DNA of 15,618 nucleotides from NCBI GenBank assembly GCA_031411695.1, contig JANOBO010000090.1:1-15618 (forward strand), read 5' to 3'. A model generated the notes under the pieces. That model had not been told where the DNA came from. It made no database searches and was given only the letters and a program-made list of their open reading frames with translations. The translations under genes and the position numbers were made by a program. The stretch comes from JAIBCL01 sp031411695. Its GTDB lineage: Bacteria > Verrucomicrobiota > Verrucomicrobiia > Verrucomicrobiales > Verrucomicrobiaceae. This document shows positions 1 to 7,275 of the stretch, one piece after another. Every line of letters begins with the position of its first letter. The first letter of the stretch is position 1.

Positions 1-714
1 GTAACCACCCTAACCAACCCCAGCCCAGGGGCAGGCGACAACTTCGGCACCGGGGTGGCGATCACCGGTAGCCTTTTGGTGGTGGGAGCTCACCGGGACG
101 ACACGGGAGCAGCCGATGCCGGCAGCGCGTATGTATATGATGTGAACAGCGCTACACCCACGATCCCAGTGGTCAGTCTAAACAATCCCGGCCCGGCGAC
201 GGGTGACCAATTTGGCTACTCGGTGGCCATCGACGGCACGACCGTCGCCATTGGCGCTCCCCTTGGTGACGCGACAGCCTCTGATGCCGGTGCAGCCTAT
301 ATCTTCGGCCCGAATCCACTCGATCAGGACAACGACGGCCTTCTCGATTCATGGGAGCTCACCTACTGGTCGGGCACTGCCGGCCACAGCGCCCTGGATG
401 ACTCTGACCACGACGGCTACTGCGAGCTGCTCGAGCTAGCCTTCGGTCTCGACCCCACCCAGCCAAACCCCGGCGGCATGCCGGCGCCCACCGATGAAAA
501 CGGCTTCCTCACGATGACGATCACCAAGCAGCCCGGCGCGTTTTATGAAGTGCAGAGCGCGGGCACACTGCTTTCCGCGCAGCCCGATTCATTCAGCGCC
601 GCAAGCACGACGGTGATCACTAACAACGCCACGACGCTCAAGGTGCGGGACAATTTCCTCATCGGCATCGCCCCCGGGCGCTTTATTCGCGTGAAGGTTA
701 CTGGCGCGCCGTGA
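1..714 (+). CDS. FG-GAP repeat surface protein, C-terminal part (5' end outside window)
   Basis: The frame is open from base 1 and ends at TGA 712-714, so about 237 C-terminal residues are visible. Two FG-GAP (integrin alpha-like) repeats are seen, each of the form GDxFGxxVAI...VVGA/AIGAP...DAGxAYxF/Y, around residues 12-50 and 63-97. A short Ca-binding segment follows (DQDNDGLLDSWE, then DDSDHDGY), of the thrombospondin type 3/EF-hand-like kind with the usual 'E.AFGLDP' ending. The last ~70 residues resemble a small C-terminal beta module common in secreted Verrucomicrobiota proteins (ITKQPGAFYEVQSAG). No PEP-CTERM, LPXTG or other sorting signal is visible at the C-terminus. It is probably extracellular or cell-surface; its ligand is unknown. 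It converges with the DUF1592 gene and lies about 350 bases from it. Confidence 0.85.
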   Translation, partial: VTTLTNPSPGAGDNFGTGVAITGSLLVVGAHRDDTGAADAGSAYVYDVNSATPTIPVVSLNNPGPATGDQFGYSVAIDGTTVAIGAPLGDATASDAGAAYIFGPNPLDQDNDGLLDSWELTYWSGTAGHSALDDSDHDGYCELLELAFGLDPTQPNPGGMPAPTDENGFLTMTITKQPGAFYEVQSAGTLLSAQPDSFSAASTTVITNNATTLKVRDNFLIGIAPGRFIRVKVTGAP

Positions 715-858
715 GGTGCGAAAGTGGCCCTGCCCGCCGAGTTGCGCTCAGCCTGCTGCAATCGGGCCGATTGCCCCAGGCAATGGGGTGAATCCCGCTT
801 GACTGCTCGGTGGCGACACCCACTTCCCGCCTGGGCTGCGCACGCCGCCGGGGCCTTG

Positions 859-1056
859 CCACTGAAAGCCGATGGCATCGAGGCGCGCCTTGCGGTCGGG
901 CGTGAACTTCCCGGCCTCGTGCGGGAGGCGCTGATTATCCCGCCAATGCATGGACCCGGCGGACGTCTGATTTCCTTTGGTGACGCCGAGGTGCCCGTGC
1001 TTCTCTTTGAAAGCGACCCGCTCGGCCCGCAGGCTGCACAGCGCAGGATCCCCTCG
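859..1056 (-). pseudogene. Remnant of a helicase-associated (HA) domain protein
   Basis: Between the FG-GAP gene and the DUF1592 gene (715-1066, otherwise without a gene) the minus strand encodes one nearly complete helicase-associated domain. Its N-terminal part reads VAFKEKHGHLGV (about 1017-982) and its C-terminal part reads GKFTPDRKARLDAIGFQW (about 912-859), with W and QR at the expected places between them. This matches the HA family (PF03457) pattern of FKxxHGH...W...QR...GKLSPERxxRLExIGFxW. A stop at 1057-1059 closes the frame upstream. No suitable start precedes the domain, since the only ATG (949-951) is in its middle. Downstream the frame runs on to a stop at 748-750 without recognisable homology. 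Such domains normally occur as tandem repeats behind a DEAD/DEAH helicase, which is absent here, so I read this as a decayed fragment. The domain call is firm; the pseudogene call is an inference. Confidence 0.7.
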
Positions 1057-1066
1057 TCAGGGAACT

Positions 1067-3436
1067 TCAGTTTGCCCCCTCAACACCCGTCAGCGCCGCA
1101 ACCAAGGCGATCTCGGCAAGCAGCTTTTGGATGTTGCAGCCGGTGGCGGCAAAGTTGCGCTGCAACTGATTCATCGTCTGGTGCCCATAGGCCGGGATCG
1201 GCTGCTTCACGGTGTGGTCGAAGAGCTGCCGGATGAAGGCGCGGTGCCCGGCCGGACTCCCGGCGACGTAGCTCACGATGTCACGCGGCCCAGTCAGGTG
1301 GATGGTTTTGCCCTCCATGTCCGCGAACTCGGACACCGGGTTCACAGGCTTGCTGTTGTCCTGCGTGCGCCACCGGCCGATGGCGTCGAAATTCTCCAGG
1401 CTGAAGCCCAGTGGATTGATCAGGGAGTGGCACGACATGCACGAGTTGTTGCGCGTCAGCTCGGTGACTTTTTCACGCATGGTCAGCTTCGGATTGAAGT
1501 GGCTGTCCTCGAACGCCACGGCCATCGGCGGCGGCTTCAGCGCCATGCCGACGATGTTGCGCGTGAGAAAAACGCCACGGTGGATGGGCGATGTCTGCTT
1601 GCTGTAAGCCATGCCCGCCAAAAGATACGGATGCGTGACCACTCCGGCGCGCTGCCTCGGATCAAACGTGACGTGCTGGAATCCTTCCCCCGGATCTCCC
1701 TTGCCGTAGAACTTGGCAAGACGGTCGTTAAGCAGGAGGTAGTCCGCCTGGAGCAGCTCGCGGTAATCTGACTTCTCGCTCCACACCACGGAGTCGATGA
1801 ACATCATGAGCGACTCGCGCAGGTCCGCCAGCACATCGCCGTTGAAGCCGGGGAACATCTTCGGGTCTTTTGAGGACGACTCCGCACGTTCCAATTCCAG
1901 CCAGTGATGGAAAAAGCCGTGCAGCTTCGCCTTCGTCCGTGTGTCCGTGATCATGCGCGCGGCCTGCGCCCTCACCTGCTCGCGATTGTGCATCTTCCCT
2001 TCCGCCGCCGCCTGAAATAATTTCCCGTCGGGCAGAGAATCCCACAGCGCCAGTGCGAGTCGCGACGCGACATCGAAGTCATCCACCTTGCCGCGGTCAT
2101 TGAGATCGGGATAAAAGAACCGGGGCGACTTTAAGGTGAAAAGCACGAAGCGCTTCACGGCCTGCTCGGGGCTTCTCGCCGACTTGAAATGCTGCTCCAC
2201 GAACAATTGAAACTTCTCCTCCGTCAGCGGCCGGCGAAACGCCGTCTCGGCAAAGGTCCGGCAAAACTGTCTCAGCTTCTGCTCCCGATCCGCCGCACCG
2301 GCCTTCGTGCCCGCCAGTTCATCGAGGTTCTGCTCCACATGCTCGGCCACCGCGACGGCCCCTTCCGTCGTCGCCTGATCCCACGCCTTCGAGACGCCAG
2401 TGCCGCGCTCGTAGCCGACGCTGCGGTCATCCGCCGGGAAATCGGTGCTCACGATCATGAGCTCGCGCGGCCGGTCGATCCGCAGCGCGGTTTTCGGGAT
2501 GATCTCCTTCATGCCGTGCGGCGGCTTCCACCATAACTCGATGGACGCGGACTTTTCCTTGAACTTGAAATGCTCGAGCACCAGCCGGTACGCACGCCCA
2601 CCGACGAGGTAGATGCTCTTCTTCTCCTCCCGCACTTCCGGCCCATTGCTTACCCACGCATCGATCAGCGCGTCCCCGTCGCCGACGTCATTGATCCAAA
2701 GCCGCGCGCCGTTCTCGGTCTTCACGATGAAATCGTACACGCCCGTCTCCTCAGCGATCACGCTGCCTTCCCAGCGGTTCTGAAATTGTTCGGCGATCAT
2801 CTTCTCCTTGTCCGGGCTGTCCACCCCGAAGTGGAACGCCACGCCGCCGTCCACGCGCTCGAACTTGAAATTGTCCCGCCGTTTCTTGATCCCCTTGTTC
2901 TTCGAGAGGTCCTCCAAGGCCTCGCCAGGCTTGGGAATCGCGACACCGCGATACACTGCGCTCAATCCCATCTCCACGCCGATCGGCCGGTCAAATCCAG
3001 GCCCCTGCCGGAAGCGCGCGATGAGATCCATCACGGACGCGCGGTACTGTGGGATCGTCAGACGAGACAGATCCTTCTCCGGCGGATGCGCGAGCGCCTG
3101 AGCGGCGGGCGAGTAAAACGCCGAATAGATATACGCGGCCACTTGCTTTGCATCCTCCCCCACACAGGCGCCCTCGTTGTCCTCGGGCATGGTCTTCTCG
3201 ATCTTCTTCGACAGCGCCTCCAGCGTGCGGTCACCCACCAGTGGCTCATCATACTTCCCGTCCACACCCTGCCCGTCCCTGCCGTGGCACTCGGCGCACA
3301 GCTTCTTGTAAATGATCGCGCCTGGATGCTCCTTGTCCGCCGCCGAGGCCGGGAGACCCGCAAGCATGAGCGCGCAAATCCAGCGCGCGTGCGCCGGACG
3401 GAGAAATCGTGTGATCAGTGGAAAGGAAGGGTCCAT
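1067..3436 (-). CDS. DUF1592-family planctomycete-type cytochrome c protein with PA14 domain
   Basis: The protein has 789 residues from ATG 3436-3434. This start gives a basic N-terminus, a hydrophobic stretch and an AxA cleavage site near residue 31 (GLPASAADK), so export to the periplasm is expected. Longer in-frame starts up to 3523 would bury the signal peptide, so they were not chosen. In order: a cytochrome c domain with heme motif CAECH (47-51); a DUF1587-like segment from about 123 (LTIPQYRASVMDL); a PA14-like beta module at about 204-316, often carbohydrate-binding; DUF1595 (~386-446); DUF1592 (~456-581); DUF1588 (~591-691) with the usual second CxxCH, CMSCH (666-670); and DUF1585 (~711-783). 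This is the full order known for the family, whose catalytic role is not established; redox work on polymers is often proposed. The DUF1552 gene that frequently accompanies this family is not next to it here. No clear Shine-Dalgarno sequence precedes the start. Confidence 0.9.
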   Translation of the reverse strand: MDPSFPLITRFLRPAHARWICALMLAGLPASAADKEHPGAIIYKKLCAECHGRDGQGVDGKYDEPLVGDRTLEALSKKIEKTMPEDNEGACVGEDAKQVAAYIYSAFYSPAAQALAHPPEKDLSRLTIPQYRASVMDLIARFRQGPGFDRPIGVEMGLSAVYRGVAIPKPGEALEDLSKNKGIKKRRDNFKFERVDGGVAFHFGVDSPDKEKMIAEQFQNRWEGSVIAEETGVYDFIVKTENGARLWINDVGDGDALIDAWVSNGPEVREEKKSIYLVGGRAYRLVLEHFKFKEKSASIELWWKPPHGMKEIIPKTALRIDRPRELMIVSTDFPADDRSVGYERGTGVSKAWDQATTEGAVAVAEHVEQNLDELAGTKAGAADREQKLRQFCRTFAETAFRRPLTEEKFQLFVEQHFKSARSPEQAVKRFVLFTLKSPRFFYPDLNDRGKVDDFDVASRLALALWDSLPDGKLFQAAAEGKMHNREQVRAQAARMITDTRTKAKLHGFFHHWLELERAESSSKDPKMFPGFNGDVLADLRESLMMFIDSVVWSEKSDYRELLQADYLLLNDRLAKFYGKGDPGEGFQHVTFDPRQRAGVVTHPYLLAGMAYSKQTSPIHRGVFLTRNIVGMALKPPPMAVAFEDSHFNPKLTMREKVTELTRNNSCMSCHSLINPLGFSLENFDAIGRWRTQDNSKPVNPVSEFADMEGKTIHLTGPRDIVSYVAGSPAGHRAFIRQLFDHTVKQPIPAYGHQTMNQLQRNFAATGCNIQKLLAEIALVAALTGVEGAN

Positions 3437-3637
3437 GGGGCGTGTCGTCTCGCGCCGCAGGGTGATGCGGCCGCTCATCAGTGCATACGCGATGGTTCGC
3501 GGCTCCGATGTGAAGAAAACCAACCCTGCGCTCGGAGTCTTGCAGCGGAATCACGCCGTGCTTGCGGAAGACCGCAGCCCGGTGACCTCTTCGTGACAGA
3601 GGCGCATGGGGCGACACACTGGTGGCAGCCACCCGTC

Positions 3638-4681
3638 TCAGGGTCGCACCACGATGCGCAACGTGCCTGCGGCAAGTGTGTGGAGTCTGCCGATGGGCCG
3701 GGCGAACGCGCGCATTCCGTGCGCGCTCATGAGCGCCGTCACTTCTGATTCCGCCGCCGGATCGACGGCGATGAGCAGGCCGCCGCTGGTTTGCGGATCA
3801 GAGAGAATCATGCGCTGACGGTCGGTGGTGAGTTCAACGTGCTCACCATAGCTTTCCCAGTTTCGTTTCGCACCGCCGGGGCTGAGGTTTTCATCGAGAT
3901 AGGAATCGAGATCGGCGATGAGCGGCACCGCGGAGAAGTCGATCTCGGCGCGCACGTTGCTGGCGGCGCACATTTCTCCAAGGTGACCGAGAAGTGCGAA
4001 GCCGGTGACATCGGTGAGCGCGTGGACGCCGCCTATGCGGGCCAGCTCCGCGCCGATGCGGTTGAGCTTTGCCATCGAGGCTGCGGCCTTGCCGGCGTCC
4101 TCGCGTTTGAGTTTTCCCTTTTTCTCCGCGGTGGCGAGTATGCCGACGCCGAGTGGCTTCGTGAGGAAGAGCAGATCGCCAGCTTTTGCGCCGCCGTTGG
4201 TCTTCAGATTCTCGCGTGCGACGAGTCCGTTCACTGCGAGGCCGAAGATCGGCTCCGGGCTGTCGATGCTGTGCCCTCCGGCGAGCATGATGCCGGCCTC
4301 CGCGCAAATGGAGCGCGCACCGGCGATGACCTCGCGCGCGACTGCGGCGGGCAGCTTGTCGAGCGGCCAGCCGAGCACGGCAAGCGCAAGGATCGGGCGA
4401 CCGCCCATCGCATACACGTCGCTGATCGCATTTGCGGACGCGATGCGGCCGAAGTCGAATGGATCATCGACGATGGGCATGAAGAAATCCGTGGTGGAGA
4501 GCAAAACATTGCCGTCATCCAGCAGCCACGCTGCCGCATCATCGCGGTTTTCATTGCCGACGAGCAATCGCGGGTCTGGCTTGGACGTGTCGGAGAATGC
4601 CAGGATCTCATCGAGCACGCGTGGCGCGATTTTACAGCCGCAACCGGCGCCGGAGCTGAACTGGGTGAGGCGGTGGGTCAT
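3638..4681 (-). CDS. selD: Selenide, water dikinase (selenophosphate synthetase)
   Basis: This cytosolic enzyme makes selenophosphate from selenide and ATP. The 347-residue product aligns end to end with what is known of E. coli SelD. The N-terminus carries GAGCGCKIAP, where Cys14 and Lys17 correspond to the essential Cys17 and Lys20 of E. coli. It is therefore the cysteine form, not the selenocysteine form. Further family blocks are STTDFFMPIVDDPFDFGRI, AMGGRPILAL, LAGGHSIDSPEPIFGLAV, LFLTKPLGVGIL, LTDVTGFALLGHL and DPQTSGGLL, the last two typical of the C-terminal AIRS domain. It starts 5 bases after the mnmH stop, so the two are almost certainly cotranscribed and perhaps translationally coupled. 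No Shine-Dalgarno sequence is visible. No selA, selB or selC lies in the window, so the visible context supports tRNA selenation and says nothing about selenocysteine insertion. Confidence 0.97.
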   Translation of the reverse strand: MTHRLTQFSSGAGCGCKIAPRVLDEILAFSDTSKPDPRLLVGNENRDDAAAWLLDDGNVLLSTTDFFMPIVDDPFDFGRIASANAISDVYAMGGRPILALAVLGWPLDKLPAAVAREVIAGARSICAEAGIMLAGGHSIDSPEPIFGLAVNGLVARENLKTNGGAKAGDLLFLTKPLGVGILATAEKKGKLKREDAGKAAASMAKLNRIGAELARIGGVHALTDVTGFALLGHLGEMCAASNVRAEIDFSAVPLIADLDSYLDENLSPGGAKRNWESYGEHVELTTDRQRMILSDPQTSGGLLIAVDPAAESEVTALMSAHGMRAFARPIGRLHTLAAGTLRIVVRP

Positions 4682-4686
4682 GGGAG

Positions 4687-5748
4687 TCAGGGAATGATGG
4701 AGTGGTAAAATGACGGAATGGGCGGATGGGAGGATGCGCAGAGCACCTCTGCGATGGTGGTGGGATCCAGATCGGAGAATTGAAACACCTCGACCCGGCC
4801 GGGTGGCAGTTTGTCGATGGCTTCGCGGTAGGTGCGGTCGTAGTAGGCGAGCACGAGATTGCAGGCGGATTTGAAATCACCTGCGCGCACGGACTCGATG
4901 GCCGTGGTGGTGCGGTCGCCACCGAGACGTTTGCGGATGCACTCGATGCGCGCGGCGATCACCTCCGGCGGATGACCGCTGTAAACTTCGCATAGATGCG
5001 TGAGCCGCTCTTCATCCGGCACGTCGATGACATGAAAGCGGCCCGCCTGCTTCGCCTGCCAGAGCGCGTCTGGCACGCTGCATCGCCCGATGGTGCGGCT
5101 CTCATCCTCCAGCCAAACGGGCGCATCCGTGCGCGTGGCGCGCCATGCCATCGCCAGCTCGTTTTCAAAGTGCTCCTGCGTCGGCTGCGGCGCTTCGCCC
5201 AGATCCCCAAACGCGCTGCCTTTGTGGTGCGCGAGCTTTTCCAGGTCGATGACATTCTCACCCCGCGCCGCCAGCGCTTGAAGCACGCGCGTCTTGCCCG
5301 TGCCGGTGAGCCCGGCCACGACGTTGATGTGCTGGCCGCGCCCGGTGGAATCGATCACCCAGCGGCGAAACGACTTGTAGCCGCCATCCAACGTCGCCGC
5401 GCGGATGCCGAGAGATCCGGCGAGCCACGCCACGCTCGCGCTGCGCATCCCACCGCGCCAGCAGTGGATGAGCAGCTCTCCTTCTGCCGCATCAGCCAGC
5501 GCGGTGAGCCGTGCGCCAAGCTCCGCCATGCGCGGTCCGACGAATGAAAGGCCCAGTGACACGGCGGGACGACGACCCTCCCGCACGTATGCAGTGCCGA
5601 CCTCGGCACGCTCCGCATCAGAGAAGAGCGGCACACTCACCGCACCCGGGATGTGAGCGTGCGCGAACTCGCCGGGGGAGCGCACATCCACCACCGTCAC
5701 ACGACCTGCGCGAGCAAGGAACTTTTCAATGTCGAGGGTTTCGGGCAT
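4687..5748 (-). CDS. mnmH: tRNA 2-selenouridine synthase (rhodanese plus P-loop)
   Basis: MnmH (SelU/YbbB) replaces sulfur by selenium in the 2-thiouridine at the wobble position of certain tRNAs, using selenophosphate. Numbering from ATG 5748-5746 (353 residues), an N-terminal rhodanese domain holds VVDVRSPGEF (~19-28) and the active-site loop CWRGGMRS with Cys96, matching the catalytic Cys97 of E. coli. A P-loop follows, GLTGTGKT (146-153), in a C-terminal nucleotide-binding domain. An in-frame ATG seven codons upstream (5769-5767) is possible. The 5748 start is preferred because it puts the cysteine at the family position and gives a normal N-terminus (MPETLDIEKF); neither start has a clear Shine-Dalgarno sequence. 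The gene is first in the operon with selD. About 200 bases separate it from the divergent SUI1-family gene; this space should contain both promoters, but I could not pick convincing -35/-10 boxes. Confidence 0.95.
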   Translation of the reverse strand: MPETLDIEKFLARAGRVTVVDVRSPGEFAHAHIPGAVSVPLFSDAERAEVGTAYVREGRRPAVSLGLSFVGPRMAELGARLTALADAAEGELLIHCWRGGMRSASVAWLAGSLGIRAATLDGGYKSFRRWVIDSTGRGQHINVVAGLTGTGKTRVLQALAARGENVIDLEKLAHHKGSAFGDLGEAPQPTQEHFENELAMAWRATRTDAPVWLEDESRTIGRCSVPDALWQAKQAGRFHVIDVPDEERLTHLCEVYSGHPPEVIAARIECIRKRLGGDRTTTAIESVRAGDFKSACNLVLAYYDRTYREAIDKLPPGRVEVFQFSDLDPTTIAEVLCASSHPPIPSFYHSIIP

Positions 5749-5952
5749 GAGCTGATGCAGGCCACGCATCTTGATCGCTCAGTGGAAAAAGTGAACTTGT
5801 TTGCGGTGATTTTCCGCCAGACCGCGTGCCGCTCATTTCGCGCCATCGCATCAACCGGCAGGTCATGCTGCCGCCGCCCCCACAAGAGCTTCGTCACTTC
5901 AGAGATCACGTCCCCGATGTTGCGGCGTGAGTTTTCTGTGCCAACAAAGCCC

Positions 5953-6240
5953 ATGAATCCATCATCCGATCCGAAATCGCCACAGCGTCTCTGGAAGATG
6001 GGCCGCGTGGTGCTGCAACGCGAGACCGCGCATCGTGGCGGCAAGACGGTGATCGTCATCAAGGACTTCGCCACCCACCTGCCCGTCAGCGTGATCGAGA
6101 CCATCGCCAAGCGTGTGCGCTCGGCCTGCGGCTGCGGCGGCACGGTGCGGGACAAGCGCATTGAGATCCAAGGCGATCAGGTCCCAAAGATCCGCGCCGC
6201 GCTTGAAGCGGAAGGCTTCGAGGTCGCGGGCGTGAAGTGA
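5953..6240 (+). CDS. SUI1/YciH-family translation initiation factor (eIF1-like)
   Basis: The 95-residue product fits the bacterial YciH/eIF1 (SUI1) family. Visible features are the beta strand TVIVIKDF (~38-45), the glycine/cysteine turn SACGCGGTVRD (~61-71), and the closing pattern of IEIQGDQVPKIRAALEAEGF. In the family this fold binds the 30S subunit and has been linked to start-codon and initiator-tRNA discrimination, though the cellular role in bacteria is poorly settled. The ATG at 5953 gives a family-like N-terminus (MNPSSDPK). An in-frame ATG at 5917 would add 12 residues and cannot be excluded. No Shine-Dalgarno sequence is seen before either. It is divergent from mnmH-selD and convergent with the ATP-grasp gene, with only 8 bases between the two stop codons and no terminator there. 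Confidence 0.9.
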   Translation: MNPSSDPKSPQRLWKMGRVVLQRETAHRGGKTVIVIKDFATHLPVSVIETIAKRVRSACGCGGTVRDKRIEIQGDQVPKIRAALEAEGFEVAGVK

Positions 6241-6248
6241 GCTTCTGC

Positions 6249-7274
6249 TCAGTCGCGCACGGCCCGAAATGCGTGGCGCAGGATGCGCTCGATGAGCTGC
6301 GGGTATGACACCCCGGCCTTCAGCGCGGACAGCGCGAAGTCTTCGTCCGATGCGAGGATCGGATTCGGATTCGCCTCGATGAAGTACACTTCATTGCGCG
6401 CGGTGAGCCGGAGGTCCATGCGCGCGTAGCCATCGAGGGTGAGCAGGCGGTAGATGCGCTTGCAGGTCTGCTGGATCGAGCGAGTGACCACCGGGTCGAG
6501 GTCTTCGGCAAACTGGTTCCGCAGTCCCCAGCGCTCGCGATACTCGTCATCCCACTTCGCCTTGTAGGTGGCGATCTTCGGCTCATCCGGCGGCACTTCC
6601 TTGAAAACCAGCTCGCGGATCGGCAGCTCCTCCAGCCGCAGGTTCCCGATAAAGCTCACATACAGCTCGCGGCCGTGGATGTACTCCTCCGCGATCACAT
6701 CATTCGCGTACTTGTCGTGGATGAACTGCACGCGCTCGCGGAACTGCTCGTCATTGGAGACGAACGACGCCTGCGAGATGCCCAGCGAGGCCTCCTCCTT
6801 CAGGGGCTTGATCAGGATGGGAAAACGCAGCTTCGCAGGACGCGAGATGCGCTTCCCACGCGGCACGATGACAAACGCGGGCGTGTGGATGCGGTGATAG
6901 CTGAGGATCTTCTTCGAGATGCCCTTGTGCTTGCAAAGCGTGAGTCCCGTGGAGCCGCAGCCGGTGAACGGCACCGCATGCATTTCCAAAAACGAGACGA
7001 TGTTCTGGTCAAAGGCGCGGTTGTTCTTGAACTGGTCGGCGAGGTTGAAGATCACGTCCGGCCTGAAGCTCTCGATCTTCTGCTGGAGCAGATTCAGGTC
7101 GTCAAAGATCGCCAGATGCTGCGTCTCGTGGCCGAGCGTGCGCAGCGCCTCGAGCACATTGGCCTCCGTCTTCCAGTCCTCGTTGAGGAACTACTCGCTG
7201 AGGTCCTGGTCGAGTGTCGTCGGCGAGATCGCATCAAAGAGCGCGAGGACCTTCAGCTTTTTCTTCGCGGACAT
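6249..7274 (-). CDS. ATP-grasp ligase, D-alanine-D-alanine ligase-like, interrupted by in-frame TAG
   Basis: Read through the TAG at 7191-7193, the frame encodes 340 residues from ATG 7274-7272. The N-terminus KLKVLALFDA looks like the first beta strand of a pre-ATP-grasp domain. Ligase blocks follow: NLADQF, VPFTGCGSTGLTLCKHKGISKK (like the 'PyTGS...DKxxxK' block), the ATP-binding loop KPLKEEASLGIS, EEYIHGRELYVS, and the metal-binding end ARMDLRL...YFIEANPNP. The family joins a carboxylate to an amine via an acyl phosphate; the substrate here is unknown. The start lies one base after the stop of the metallopeptidase gene, so coupling is expected. The TAG splits off 27 codons. Beyond it 302 residues remain open from GTG 7157-7155, which has its own strong ribosome binding site. 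Nonsense mutation, sequence error, readthrough or restart are all possible. The family call is firm; the gene's status is not. Confidence 0.8.
7155..7167 (-). promoter_or_regulatory. Possible restart site: GGAGG ribosome binding site and GTG start
   Basis: On the minus strand GGAGG (7167-7163) is followed after 5 bases by GTG (7157-7155), in frame with the ATP-grasp body and 33 nt beyond the TAG. It is one of the strongest Shine-Dalgarno matches in the window, where most starts have none. It could let ribosomes that stop at the TAG restart and make a 302-residue protein lacking the first beta strand. The same bases also simply encode TEAN, so chance is possible. Confidence 0.4.
7191..7193 (-). 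other. In-frame amber (TAG) codon inside the ATP-grasp gene
   Basis: On the minus strand the codons read ...GAC CTC AGC GAG TAG TTC CTC AAC GAG..., i.e. DLSE-stop-FLNEDWKTEANVLEALR. The frame on both sides is the same and family-like, so a single base change (for instance from GAG, TTG, CAG or TAC/TAT) explains it better than a frameshift. TAG is the normal terminator of the helicase gene (9919-9921) and of the efflux adaptor gene (11393-11395). General reassignment of TAG in this genome is therefore unlikely. Confidence 0.85.
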
Positions 7275-7275
7275 T

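Noticed and set aside
3524..3637. Minus-strand stretch VFRKHGVIPLQDSERRVGFL resembling the N-terminal domain of type II secretion ATPases (GspE_N).
   Set aside because: Only about 25 residues match loosely, no ATPase follows and the frame runs into the DUF1592 gene; chance resemblance is likely. The gap itself shows nothing else I can support.
2570..3748. 392-codon plus-strand open frame opposite the DUF1592 gene.
   Set aside because: It is a GC-rich antisense shadow of a clearly coding gene, has no family motifs and overlaps the end of selD.
5653..5952. Upstream extension of the SUI1 gene to 195 codons.
   Set aside because: It would overlap the start of mnmH and adds sequence unlike the family; the family-like N-terminus is at 5953.
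6238..6251. Possible shared terminator between the convergent SUI1 and ATP-grasp genes.
   Set aside because: Only 8 bases separate the stops and no hairpin is present there.
7191..7193. TAG as a recoded codon (pyrrolysine or genome-wide amber reassignment).
   Set aside because: TAG is the ordinary stop of two other genes in the window (9919-9921 and 11393-11395) and no Pyl genes are seen; a mutation, sequencing error or restart is simpler.
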